64,000 nt of DNA from DASWTL01 sp035575925. Lineage in GTDB: Bacteria > Bacteroidota > Bacteroidia > Sphingobacteriales > Sphingobacteriaceae. A model generated the notes under the pieces. The model made no database searches and was not told the origin of the DNA. It saw only the letters and a list, made by a program, of their open reading frames with translations. A program made the position numbers and the translations under genes. The stretch is from positions 1-64,000 of the forward strand of contig DATLXK010000053.1 in NCBI GenBank assembly GCA_035575925.1. Reading direction: 5' to 3'. Numbering within the stretch: position 1 is the stretch's first letter; each line of letters opens with the position of its first letter. This document shows positions 16,551 to 25,146 of this stretch, piece after piece.

Positions 16551-19157
16551 ATGGGAGTAGTTTTTTTCATTCGGAGCATTTTATTCTATTTTTTCTTTTT
16601 ATTAGTTACTGTAAATGGCGCATGGGGCCAACCAGGTACAAATAAAACGTTGCGGAATGATCATATTTTTCCGGCTGCTTCTGAAGCCAGGCCTTTTATT
16701 GACTATGATAGTAAAGGTTTTCTTATCCATGGTAAACGAACGTTTATTGTGTCTGCTGGAATAGAATATGCACGTGTTCCACAAGGGCTATGGTATGATC
16801 GCTTGTTAAAATTAAAGCGTGGAGGGTTTAATGCTGTTGAAATCTATACATTCTGGAATTACCATGAACCCAGGGAAGGGGAATTTGATTTCTCGGGAGA
16901 CCAGGATCTTGATGCATTCTTAAAACTGGTAAAAAAGCTGGATATGTATTGCATTGTAAGAGTAGGGCCTTATTACTGCGGGGAATGGACCTTAGGCGGT
17001 TACCCTATCTGGTTAAAATTTAAACCGGGTTTACGTGTTCGCGAAGAGAACATCCCGTTTTTTAGTGCTGTAGATAATTTTTTTAAAAAACTCATACCCA
17101 TTGTTGTAAAGAACCAGATAAATCATGGAGGTTCTGTGATAATGGTTCAGTTAGAGAACGAACATAAAGCGGGTTGGGGAACCATTGTACCAAACGCTTA
17201 TTTTCAATTTTTAATAGATAAAACCGTTTCTCTTGGATTACAGGTACCATATTTTTTCAGCGGATTACATCATGGCAATGATCCTGCAGGAAATCTAAAA
17301 AATCTCGATAATCCTTTGCGGCCAAATCCGTGGTTTTCTTCAGAATACTGGGGTGTCTGGTTCTCTAATTATGGTCCGCAACCCCAGGACTCAACTATTT
17401 ATGATCGCAGGACCTGGAAAATAATTGCTCATGGTGGGAAGGGTTATAATGTATACATGGCTCATGGGGGTTCCAATTTCGATTATAATAATGACCGGGA
17501 TATGGCTGCATCATATGACTACGGTGCAGCGGTCGGTCAGTCTGGCGATATACGCCCGATTTATTTTAGTTATAAACGTGCAGCTTGGTTCGCGCGTGGC
17601 TTTCAGAATATCCTGGCAAACAGCGTGGACGCAGGTGATGATTATAAACATTCAACCACTTCTAATAGTGCTATTTCCGTCACCGCCCGTCACAGTCCTT
17701 CAGGTACTATTACATTTTTGGATAATCCAGGTAAAGATCCAGTTGAAACCCAAATCCATGCACCTGAAAATAGTCACTTTTCTCCTTCACGCCCCATTAC
17801 GCTTGTGGCCGGTGAGATTATGCCCGTGGTACAAAACTACACGTTATTAAATAATGTAAAACTGGCATGGGCTCCAACCAGAATATATAGCCTGATACCT
17901 CAGGGAAATACCACAACTTTATTAATTTACGGTGCTGCAGGTTCTTCATCACAACTATACTTTAATGTTCCTGCCAATGTGAAAATCATAAGTGGGGAAG
18001 AAAACTTTCGTCTGAAATCAGGAGTTCTTGAATTTTCAAGCATATTCTCACCAACCCGGCCTGAAGAATTTACCTTTGAAACAGACGGACACTATATTCG
18101 GATTTTAGCAGTGAATGATATACTGGTGCAGCGTAGCTGGTTTATTGAAACAAGCAATCAAAACCATATTGTTATTGGCCCTCCATATGCTGCTGATATT
18201 AGAATTAGCGATAAATGTTTAACCCTAGTTACAGAGCAGGCCTGGAAGGATAGCTCTGATTATTCTGCATGGCTGATTAAGCCTCTGGGTATACCGGTTC
18301 AGTTAATAAAAAAGTCGAAGGTTATGGAGCATGCTACAAATCTCCATCTTAATCCCTGGCAAGTAAAAGATTCTTCAGACCCTACACGTCCACAGTATGA
18401 TGATAAAACTTGGAAATTTAGTGATGAGCCGCTTCAAATTGGTGCAGATGGCGATATTTCTGCAAGTGCCTGGTATCGAACCAATATAATAGTCCCTGAA
18501 ACCGGAAAATATAATCTGCACTTTAAAAATATCCGTGAAAGGGCATCTTTTTTTTTAGATGGCAAGTACATAAATTCTGAAAAAGCATCCACCAAGTCAA
18601 TTGATATGGATCTGAAAGCTGGGTATAACCATACCCTGGCAATTTTTACTGCTCATAACGGAAGAAATAAACAGCTTTTTTACGTTGGGCCACTTGACTC
18701 TGTTGATGCTAAAGGATTAACTGGCCCTGTGGTCTTGAAAAAAGCAGATGGTACAGGTTCAGTGATTAAAGTTAACCAATGGCGAATGAAGGGTGGTCCC
18801 GGCAACCCGAATGCCCAAAGTGGATGGAAACCTATAACTTCTCTGTCTTCAGAAAATAGACCTGCGTTCTTTCGTACAAAATTTTCTGTTCCTCCTCTAA
18901 ATGGTTCGCATCATGTTTGGAGAGTAGTTACCAATACCCTGAGCTACGGATCTGTTTGGGTTAACGGACATAATTTAGGGCGCTATCCGGAAAAAATAAA
19001 AATTAATGGGGTTTATATACCTGAAAATTGGTTAAAGACAAAAAATAATACACTGGTAATTTATGATGAAAATGGTTTTTATCCTGATAGGGTTTCTATT
19101 GAGGCTGAAACAGAGGCCGGCAGGGATGTGACAATTTATACGGAAAACTGTCGTTAA
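16551..19157 (+). CDS. Secreted GH35 beta-galactosidase
   Basis: An 868-residue protein with a signal peptide (about residues 1-26, ending GAWGQ). The catalytic barrel opens with GKRTFIVSAGIEYARVPQGL and holds the two GH35 glutamates: acid/base near residue 204 in VQLENEH and nucleophile near 265 in SEYWGVWFSNYG. FNAVEIYTFWNYHEPREGEF and VGPYYCGEWTLGGYPIWL are also GH35 signatures. The C-terminal half contains two beta-sandwich, jelly-roll modules, as in other bacterial GH35 enzymes. It should release terminal beta-galactose from glycans in the periplasm. Not in a visible SusCD locus. Confidence 0.9.
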   Translation: MGVVFFIRSILFYFFFLLVTVNGAWGQPGTNKTLRNDHIFPAASEARPFIDYDSKGFLIHGKRTFIVSAGIEYARVPQGLWYDRLLKLKRGGFNAVEIYTFWNYHEPREGEFDFSGDQDLDAFLKLVKKLDMYCIVRVGPYYCGEWTLGGYPIWLKFKPGLRVREENIPFFSAVDNFFKKLIPIVVKNQINHGGSVIMVQLENEHKAGWGTIVPNAYFQFLIDKTVSLGLQVPYFFSGLHHGNDPAGNLKNLDNPLRPNPWFSSEYWGVWFSNYGPQPQDSTIYDRRTWKIIAHGGKGYNVYMAHGGSNFDYNNDRDMAASYDYGAAVGQSGDIRPIYFSYKRAAWFARGFQNILANSVDAGDDYKHSTTSNSAISVTARHSPSGTITFLDNPGKDPVETQIHAPENSHFSPSRPITLVAGEIMPVVQNYTLLNNVKLAWAPTRIYSLIPQGNTTTLLIYGAAGSSSQLYFNVPANVKIISGEENFRLKSGVLEFSSIFSPTRPEEFTFETDGHYIRILAVNDILVQRSWFIETSNQNHIVIGPPYAADIRISDKCLTLVTEQAWKDSSDYSAWLIKPLGIPVQLIKKSKVMEHATNLHLNPWQVKDSSDPTRPQYDDKTWKFSDEPLQIGADGDISASAWYRTNIIVPETGKYNLHFKNIRERASFFLDGKYINSEKASTKSIDMDLKAGYNHTLAIFTAHNGRNKQLFYVGPLDSVDAKGLTGPVVLKKADGTGSVIKVNQWRMKGGPGNPNAQSGWKPITSLSSENRPAFFRTKFSVPPLNGSHHVWRVVTNTLSYGSVWVNGHNLGRYPEKIKINGVYIPENWLKTKNNTLVIYDENGFYPDRVSIEAETEAGRDVTIYTENCR

Positions 19158-19197
19158 TAAAAACCAAACCTTGAAAGATTTATTAAATCAAAAATTG

Positions 19198-19205
19198 TAA
19201 TTTTG
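19198..19205 (+). promoter_or_regulatory. Putative promoter of the small secreted protein (TAATTTTG)
   Basis: TAATTTTG lies 33 bases before ATG 19239, with TTG at 19171-19173, 24 bases upstream, as a possible -33 element. Confidence 0.45.
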
Positions 19206-19238
19206 CTTAAGTAACTTACTAACCAATTTTTATAACCT

Positions 19239-19640
19239 ATGAAAAAAGTATTATTGTCAGGTGTTTTGCTTCTCTTAATTGTTGCTGTTTGTTTTGCAGT
19301 CCACGTTGACGGGGCCTGGAAAGGATATATTGAAGGGCAATATAACATGACTGTTACTCTGAAAACAGAAGGTGCCAAACTAACTGGTATGTTGGCTTTG
19401 GTTGACAATAATCCGAAATCTGAAAACCCAGACGATTCAGGTTACAGCCCTTATGTCGCAGCACAAATGGGAAAAAATGAAATTAAAGATGGTAAAATTG
19501 AGGGGGATTCCATCTCATTTACCTGCCTTTTTAATGGTAAACCAATTCATTATAAAGGAGCAATGCAAGGTGAAAAGTTAATTTTGACTACAACTTTTAA
19601 CAAGCAGAATGTTAAAGCAACGTTAACACGTGCTAAGTAA
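19239..19640 (+). CDS. Small secreted protein, paralogue 1
   Basis: A 133-residue protein with signal peptide (MKKVLLSGVLLLLIVAVCFA). The mature region reads VDGAWKGYIEGQYNMTVTLK ... KDGKIEGDSISFTCLFNGKP ... LILTTTFNKQNVKATLTRA, an all-beta, lipocalin-like pattern with the GxWxGxIEGQ motif. It resembles the product of 19838-20191 in order of motifs. Such proteins occur next to sugar hydrolases and dehydrogenases in Bacteroidota, but no function is known to me. It has its own terminator at 19662. Confidence 0.65.
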   Translation: MKKVLLSGVLLLLIVAVCFAVHVDGAWKGYIEGQYNMTVTLKTEGAKLTGMLALVDNNPKSENPDDSGYSPYVAAQMGKNEIKDGKIEGDSISFTCLFNGKPIHYKGAMQGEKLILTTTFNKQNVKATLTRAK

Positions 19641-19661
19641 TTAAGTATATATGATATGATG

Positions 19662-19687
19662 AGAGTTGGCGATAGTCAGCTCTTTTT
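19662..19687 (+). terminator. Intrinsic terminator after small secreted protein 1
   Basis: AGAGTTGGC (19662-19670) pairs with GTCAGCTCT (19675-19683), including two wobble pairs, around GATA and followed by TTTTT. Confidence 0.75.
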
Positions 19688-19837
19688 ATAATAAACCTGT
19701 AGCCAACAATATATTATTCTTTTAGATAATGTGATGTCGTTAATGGATAAAGGGTTTATGTATTTTATAGATTTGAATAAGTTCATCCTTATATAATCGT
19801 TTAATAAGAAAATTGTAACATTATTTAGCTTGATTAT

Positions 19838-20191
19838 ATGATCTTTAAGAAAATCTGTTTTTCTGTTATTGTTGTTTTAATGGTGATTACGGTTTGTTTT
19901 GCCTCAAATGTAGCCGGTCGGTGGTCAGGTACTATAGAAGGCCAGTTTGAGATTGATGTAGATTTAAAAGAAGAAGGTAAAGGTAATGTAGCGGGTCTTA
20001 TTTCATCGCAAATAGGTGAAATTCCAATTATTGGAGGCAAGCTTACTGGTAATGACATAGAGTTTAATGATCTCACATTTAACGGTATAGCTGTGTCTTA
20101 TATTAAAGGTAAAATAATTGGCGATACTCTGCATGTTAATGTAGGCTTTCAGGGCCAAAATTTTACTGGAAAACTTACCCGGATAAAATAA
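19838..20191 (+). CDS. Small secreted protein, paralogue 2
   Basis: A 117-residue protein with signal peptide (MIFKKICFSVIVVLMVITVC then FAS). The mature part begins VAGRWSGTIEGQFEIDVDLK, aligning with VDGAWKGYIEGQYNMTVTLK of the neighbour at 19239, then GGKLTGNDIEFNDLTFNGI and GDTLHVNVGFQGQNFTGKLT. Shared order and spacing show a tandem duplication, with paralogue 1 about 16 residues longer in the middle loop. Predicted all-beta ligand-binding or inhibitor-like fold; unknown function. Confidence 0.65.
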   Translation: MIFKKICFSVIVVLMVITVCFASNVAGRWSGTIEGQFEIDVDLKEEGKGNVAGLISSQIGEIPIIGGKLTGNDIEFNDLTFNGIAVSYIKGKIIGDTLHVNVGFQGQNFTGKLTRIK

Positions 20192-20210
20192 TATTCTCCA
20201 CTAATTCATT

Positions 20211-22961
20211 CTAATTTTTCTCATTAATGAACCTGATGTTATTTAATGACATTAACGGCTCAATGGATTTAGCCTGAGCATTTTTAAATATGAGGTAAAC
20301 ATCATGCAATCCGGATGTGGTTTTAATATCTGTTTTAAGTGGAGGAGTATTGGCATTTCGCGGTGAATCAGTTACCGATGGAACTTCCGTCTGGCCCACT
20401 AATTCACCGGTAGGAGAGTCTAGCCTTACTTCAATCATACCGCCAGGGTTATTTTCACGTAAGCTGGTAGTAACACCCAATTCCAGTTGTTTAATATCAG
20501 TAAGATCTATTTTTTTAAATCCTATATATCCATTATTATTTGGAATCACATTTATTGTTCCATCCTGGCCGTTTATTTTAACAGCAGCGTTATTAATTAT
20601 TTCTGCACTTGAAGGGCTAACTTGTGGATTACGTAAAATAATGGTTGCCTCGGATGTTTGATTTGGAACAGTTTTGTTTCCTTTATCAGTGTAAGCCGCA
20701 CGAACTACATATTTCCCCTTCCCATTATCACCTTCGGGAACTTTAACTTGATAACTTCCATTTACCGGCAAGGTATTAATAGTTTTATTGCCGATGTTCA
20801 TGATGTATTTCATAATGGTATGTGCATCCCCTACAGAAATAGAAGGATGGGCAGGCATGCCTATTGTGTTTCCCCAAACACCAATGCCGCCTCCACGGAT
20901 GGTTTTCACCAGACGGTTCATTTCCGTCTCAGGAGCTGCTTTGTATTTTTCTGCAATCTGAATAAACGAAGGGCCAATATTCTTGGAATCCGCATTGTGA
21001 CAATTCTTGCAGTCTGATTTACTCATAATGGCACGGGCAACGGCAAATTGGGTAGAGGCGTCTACACTGCGCTGTCCTTGTATAATTTCAGCATAATCAA
21101 AACCTTCAGACGCATAATCAAAACTTACTGCCACTTGCCCGGCACTGATCGTACCGGCTTCAAGGCTGCCATCTTCTTTGTCGGTTACACTAACATTATA
21201 ATCAATAGGTTTATTACTAAAGAAAAAGGTATTATTACCAGGCAGGTTAATTTTTACGATAGGCGTTTCATTTCCGGCAATAATCTTTACAGATTTGGTA
21301 TTACTGGCTCCTTTTGGATCTGTCACTGTTAAATTAGCGATATAAACACCGGGCTTATCAAAAGTAGCAACTGGATTTGCAGTAGTAAATACTTTAGGAG
21401 CAACCCCGGGAGATGTTATTTTCCATTGATATTTCAATACATCCCCATCGGCATCTTGTGTGCCTTTTGAAGACAAAGTAACTTTTAACGGAATTGTTCC
21501 TCCGGATTTATTTGCAGAGGCATTTACAAACGGTTTACGGTTTCCAGAATTATATTCAATTTTTACAAGCTTAGCCGAAGCACTTTTTCCAAACCAGACA
21601 CTTCCATATTCCAATACATATAAATCACCATCAGGGCCAAATTTCATATCAATTGGCTCCACCGGCTGATAAGATGGAAGAAATCGTTCCATTGATTTAT
21701 AGTTCCCATTTGTACTCATAGAAATAGACATGATCCATCCACGAGCCAGGTCTGTAGCTATCCATTTGCCTTCATAATAACTTGGCCATGGCCGCTTTGC
21801 GTTTGGAAAATCTGCACGGCGGTAAACCGGTCCACCAGTAGCGCTGCGGCTTCCGCTTCCCAACAATGGAAAATCTTCTGAAACAGCGTAAGGATAATAG
21901 ATAAATGGAGAAGCAACTGGGGGCAACTCCTTTAACCCCGTATTATTAACCGAATTGTTTATCGGATTTTTGGGATCTTTCTTATCTAAAAGTTCACCTG
22001 CTACATAATCAAAGTATGGGAAGGCCGCATTGGGGCCTACAAAATAAGGCCATCCAAAAAATCCCGGTTTTCGGGCCTGGTTTAACTCATCATAACCTCT
22101 GGGCCCAATATCAGTATCCTCATTAGCATCCGATCCTATATCTCCCCAATAAAGAAAACCTGTTTGGCTGTCAATGGAAGGACGCCATGGGTTACGGTGC
22201 CCCATGGTATAGATTTCCGGACGGGTGAGTGGTGTCCCCTTGGCAAATAAATTTCCTTTCGGGATGGTATAGCTGCCGTTTGGTTCAGGATGGATTCGCA
22301 GGATTTTACCAATTAAACTGTTTGTATTAGCGGTTCCGCGTTGGTCATCCCAGTTAACGCGGTTTGGACGCTCATCTGTAGATGAAGATAAGGATGTTCC
22401 GGTATTATTACCTATGGTGATGTATAAATTCCCCTTAGAATCCCATGTCATTCCTCCGCCGGTATGACAGCACGTTTCTCGCTGTGTTGGAAATTCGAGT
22501 ACTACTTTTTCTGAACCAGACACCAGTTCGTTATCGAGAAGTTCCCAACGGCTAAGTTGAAATTTGTTTTCAGAAGGATGTGAATAAAAAGTATATATCC
22601 AGTGATTTTTCTCAAAATTGGGATCTACTGTCATGCCTAAAAATCCTTCTTCAGCTTCTGTAACCACACCTTTAAGATTTGTATACTTAGTATTTACCGC
22701 TATATTGGTAATTAACCGAGTGTTTTTGGTTAGAGGATCATACATTTTCAGGGCGCCTTTACGTTCGCTGATCAGAACACGTCCATCTTTAAGTACTTCA
22801 AATGTGTTTGGCTCGTCCAGATCTCCGGGATTCGTTAGAACTACTGGCGTAAAGCGGCTCTCATCAGGTTTTTTAGGTTCATCCTCCACAAACGAGTATA
22901 AAAAAGTTGCCGCTAAAAGAATTATTGCAGACAGTTTAATCGCTGATTTATTGTTAATCAT
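20211..22961 (-). CDS. Exported glucose/sorbosone dehydrogenase with PKD and cytochrome c domains
   Basis: The ATG at 22961 (MINNKSAIKLSAIILLAATF) starts a signal peptide and gives 916 residues; the longer frame adds 22 residues without a signal. Order: six-bladed propeller of the GSDH family (about 30-480, with GLLGMTVDPNF-like EGFLGMTVDPNFEKN and CCHTGGGMTWDSKGNLYITI), a PKD domain (about 490-570), a class I cytochrome c domain with CKNCH near residue 650 and an axial Met in GMPAHP, and a C-terminal carbohydrate-binding-like module. It likely oxidises a sugar or ring compound in the periplasm and passes electrons to its own haem. Confidence 0.85.
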   Translation of the reverse strand: MINNKSAIKLSAIILLAATFLYSFVEDEPKKPDESRFTPVVLTNPGDLDEPNTFEVLKDGRVLISERKGALKMYDPLTKNTRLITNIAVNTKYTNLKGVVTEAEEGFLGMTVDPNFEKNHWIYTFYSHPSENKFQLSRWELLDNELVSGSEKVVLEFPTQRETCCHTGGGMTWDSKGNLYITIGNNTGTSLSSSTDERPNRVNWDDQRGTANTNSLIGKILRIHPEPNGSYTIPKGNLFAKGTPLTRPEIYTMGHRNPWRPSIDSQTGFLYWGDIGSDANEDTDIGPRGYDELNQARKPGFFGWPYFVGPNAAFPYFDYVAGELLDKKDPKNPINNSVNNTGLKELPPVASPFIYYPYAVSEDFPLLGSGSRSATGGPVYRRADFPNAKRPWPSYYEGKWIATDLARGWIMSISMSTNGNYKSMERFLPSYQPVEPIDMKFGPDGDLYVLEYGSVWFGKSASAKLVKIEYNSGNRKPFVNASANKSGGTIPLKVTLSSKGTQDADGDVLKYQWKITSPGVAPKVFTTANPVATFDKPGVYIANLTVTDPKGASNTKSVKIIAGNETPIVKINLPGNNTFFFSNKPIDYNVSVTDKEDGSLEAGTISAGQVAVSFDYASEGFDYAEIIQGQRSVDASTQFAVARAIMSKSDCKNCHNADSKNIGPSFIQIAEKYKAAPETEMNRLVKTIRGGGIGVWGNTIGMPAHPSISVGDAHTIMKYIMNIGNKTINTLPVNGSYQVKVPEGDNGKGKYVVRAAYTDKGNKTVPNQTSEATIILRNPQVSPSSAEIINNAAVKINGQDGTINVIPNNNGYIGFKKIDLTDIKQLELGVTTSLRENNPGGMIEVRLDSPTGELVGQTEVPSVTDSPRNANTPPLKTDIKTTSGLHDVYLIFKNAQAKSIEPLMSLNNIRFINEKN

Positions 22962-23106
22962 ATTCCTTATTATTCTGGAGTGTAAATATAGTAACGAGGT
23001 TGAGAGTTTAAAAATACAGTATATCATTCCAATGATTCGCTATCCCCGCATAAATCAATATGATAATGATTTCTTATTATTCTGATAAATATTTATTAAA
23101 ATGTCG

Positions 23107-23114
23107 TATATTTG
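23107..23114 (+). promoter_or_regulatory. Putative promoter of the sigma factor gene (TATATTTG)
   Basis: A perfect TAnnTTTG box 35 bases before the ATG at 23150. TTCTG near 23080-23084 may serve as a weak -33 element. Confidence 0.6.
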
Positions 23115-23149
23115 CAGCTACCCCCCATCCTAAGAGCTTTTCATAGAAT

Positions 23150-24007
23150 ATGAGACAACTTAAAATTGCACAATCCATTACCAACCGTGAATCCCAGTCA
23201 CTGGATAAATATTTAACAGAAATTGGCAAGGTAGATCTGATTACTGCACAGGAAGAAGTAATTCTTGCGCAAAAAATAAGAGAAGGTGATCAGGCTGCTT
23301 TAGAAAGATTAACTAAAACAAACCTGCGGTTTGTTGTGTCTGTTGCAAAACAATATCAAAATCAAGGCCTTACGCTTGGAGATTTAATAAATGAAGGCAA
23401 TCTTGGTTTAATGAAGGCCGCTAAAAGGTTTGACGAAACCAAAGGATTTAAATTTATTTCTTATGCAGTTTGGTGGATCAGGCAGTGTATCATATCTGCA
23501 ATAGCCGACCAATCTCGTGTGGTACGTTTACCATTGAACCAAATTGGTTCTTTAAGCAAGATCAGAAAAGCATACTCTAAATTAGAACAGGAATTCGAGC
23601 GTCAGCCTTCACCAGAAGAATTAGCTGATTGCCTGGAAACAACAGTTGAAAAAATTTCGGACTCGTTAAATAATTCAGGGCGCCAGATATCTATGGATGC
23701 TCCATTTGTACAGGGGGAAGAAAACACCTTGCTTGACGTTATGCAAAGCAATGATCCGACTACTGATAGCGGACTAATGAATGATTCTTTATCAATGGAG
23801 ATTCAGCGGTCATTAACAACTCTTTCTGAGCGGGATCGGGAAGTTATCGTATTGTTTTATGGTTTAGGTAATAACAGCCCTCATTCATTAGAAGAAATAG
23901 GAGAGCGGTTTAACCTTACCCGTGAACGCGTAAGACAGTTAAAGGATAAAGCTCTTCAACGCCTTAAACGTTCATCCAGAAGTCAGGCTTTACAATCTTA
24001 TATGTAG
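23150..24007 (+). CDS. RpoD-type (primary-like) RNA polymerase sigma factor
   Basis: A 285-residue sigma-70 family protein with the short Bacteroidota primary-sigma layout: MRQLKIAQSITNRESQSLDK at the start, region 2 (NLRFVVSVAKQYQNQGLTLG, FKFISYAVWWIRQ), region 3 (PSPEELAD), and region 4 (HSLEEIGERFNLTRERVRQL). It lacks the long region 1.1 of proteobacterial RpoD. Compared with the usual primary factor I expect ([20 protein letters not shown]), this one has WWIRQCIISAIADQSRVVRL and a changed tail (RSQALQSYM), so it may be a secondary paralogue. Monocistronic. Confidence 0.85.
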   Translation: MRQLKIAQSITNRESQSLDKYLTEIGKVDLITAQEEVILAQKIREGDQAALERLTKTNLRFVVSVAKQYQNQGLTLGDLINEGNLGLMKAAKRFDETKGFKFISYAVWWIRQCIISAIADQSRVVRLPLNQIGSLSKIRKAYSKLEQEFERQPSPEELADCLETTVEKISDSLNNSGRQISMDAPFVQGEENTLLDVMQSNDPTTDSGLMNDSLSMEIQRSLTTLSERDREVIVLFYGLGNNSPHSLEEIGERFNLTRERVRQLKDKALQRLKRSSRSQALQSYM

Positions 24008-24052
24008 GATTGTACAAAGATCTTTGGTTTATACCTAACTGTGGGCTCTTAA

Positions 24053-24595
24053 TTAAAGAGATGTAATGGCCTGAAACGGGATATGCATGCCAAACTCCTG
24101 TACCCAATAGTAATTGCTTTGGGCGACACCAATATCTTTAAATGCAGGATTCATCAGGTTTTTACAATGCCCTACACTTTTTATCCAGCTTTGCATTACC
24201 TCATCAATAGACCGTTGTCCAAAAGCAATATTTTCTCCGATAGAATATGCTCTTGTACCATTTAGCTTATATCCTCCAGCCTCAAAACGTTGCTTTATAG
24301 TTTCACCTTTTAGACTAGTATGGTTGAAGTAATTATTTTTAAACATATCCCTTGCATGGTTCAATGCTGAAAATTGAAGCTGCATATCCCATTTTAAGGG
24401 AGCAACCGGGGGCATATAGGTATTACCGCATTTACAGCCAGAAGTACGTAAAGCATTCACCTTGGTTAAAAACTGCTGTTCAAAAATACGACCTGAAGGA
24501 ATAGAGCTATTGCTATTAATACGTGGTTTAGAGTATTTGCCAGCTTGCATCGCACAAGACGATAATGCGGCTACTATTATAATAAGCAATCTCAT
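24053..24595 (-). CDS. CAP-domain (SCP/PR1-like) lipoprotein
   Basis: About 180 residues from the ATG at 24595 (MRLLIIIVAALSSCAMQAGK; an ATG at 24610 adds five residues). ALSSC is a lipobox, so the protein is probably attached to a membrane. The CAP domain is seen as FLTKVNALRTSGCKCG, LQFSALNHARDMFKNNYFNH, YSIGENIAFGQ and HCKNLMNPAFKDIGVAQ, with the conserved His, Glu and His residues of the CAP cavity. Bacterial CAP proteins are extracellular; substrates are generally unknown. The neighbour at 24625 is also a lipoprotein. Confidence 0.85.
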   Translation of the reverse strand: MRLLIIIVAALSSCAMQAGKYSKPRINSNSSIPSGRIFEQQFLTKVNALRTSGCKCGNTYMPPVAPLKWDMQLQFSALNHARDMFKNNYFNHTSLKGETIKQRFEAGGYKLNGTRAYSIGENIAFGQRSIDEVMQSWIKSVGHCKNLMNPAFKDIGVAQSNYYWVQEFGMHIPFQAITSL

Positions 24596-24624
24596 GCATC
24601 CAAAACGCATTTAGTGACAAAAAA

Positions 24625-25146
24625 TTATTTAAGTTTCCCTGTCACTACGTATTGATTCGTGCCCAATATTTTTACTGTCTGTTGCTTTTTAATTGAATAA
24701 GCCGAATCTGTATAATAATCCAGTTTTTCAATGGATGTATACAGAAAGTTGGTTGTTTGATTTACAATATGGATAGCTTTAATCCGATTAGATATTTTAA
24801 TGATTGCTATACATCTTGTCTTCAGATTATTTTCAAGCGCCGTATATTCTGTTTTCGAAGGACCTGAGATTTTTTTAAAGCTATTTTTCCACGCAGGTTT
24901 ATTAATATCTGATTCTGTAAATAAAGCAAGTTCGGTCACCCAATTTACACGTACAGTTCCGCTTTCTTTATTGGCGTTGCGTGAAACAGTCTTTATAACA
25001 GTTTTATTCCCTTTGTTTAAGCGTAAGGCTTCTTGTTCAAAAAATCCTTTCAAATCAAAATAGGCGGGTGTTACCGGGTCTGTACGAGTAGAGTTACCGC
25101 ATGACGAAAGAACGATACAAATTAAGAGTATGGATGTAATTCTCAT
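24625..25146 (-). CDS. Uncharacterised lipoprotein next to gpmI
   Basis: A 173-residue protein with a lipoprotein signal (MRITSILLICIVLSSCGNST; Cys16). The start codon overlaps the gpmI stop by four bases (ATGA), so the two are translationally coupled. The mature part (YFDLKGFFEQEALRLNKGNK ... GSVRV-like strands ... VKILGTNQYVVTGKL) alternates charged helix and strands. I know similar proteins downstream of gpmI in Sphingobacteriaceae, without assigned function. Confidence 0.7.
   Translation of the reverse strand: MRITSILLICIVLSSCGNSTRTDPVTPAYFDLKGFFEQEALRLNKGNKTVIKTVSRNANKESGTVRVNWVTELALFTESDINKPAWKNSFKKISGPSKTEYTALENNLKTRCIAIIKISNRIKAIHIVNQTTNFLYTSIEKLDYYTDSAYSIKKQQTVKILGTNQYVVTGKLK

Noticed and set aside
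20317..21332. Chain of plus-strand ORFs opposite the sugar dehydrogenase gene
   Set aside because: All lie antisense to a continuous multidomain protein.
24015..24026. CAAAGATCTTTG palindrome as a terminator
   Set aside because: No loop or T run and only 12 bases; symmetric by chance is likely in a convergent gap.
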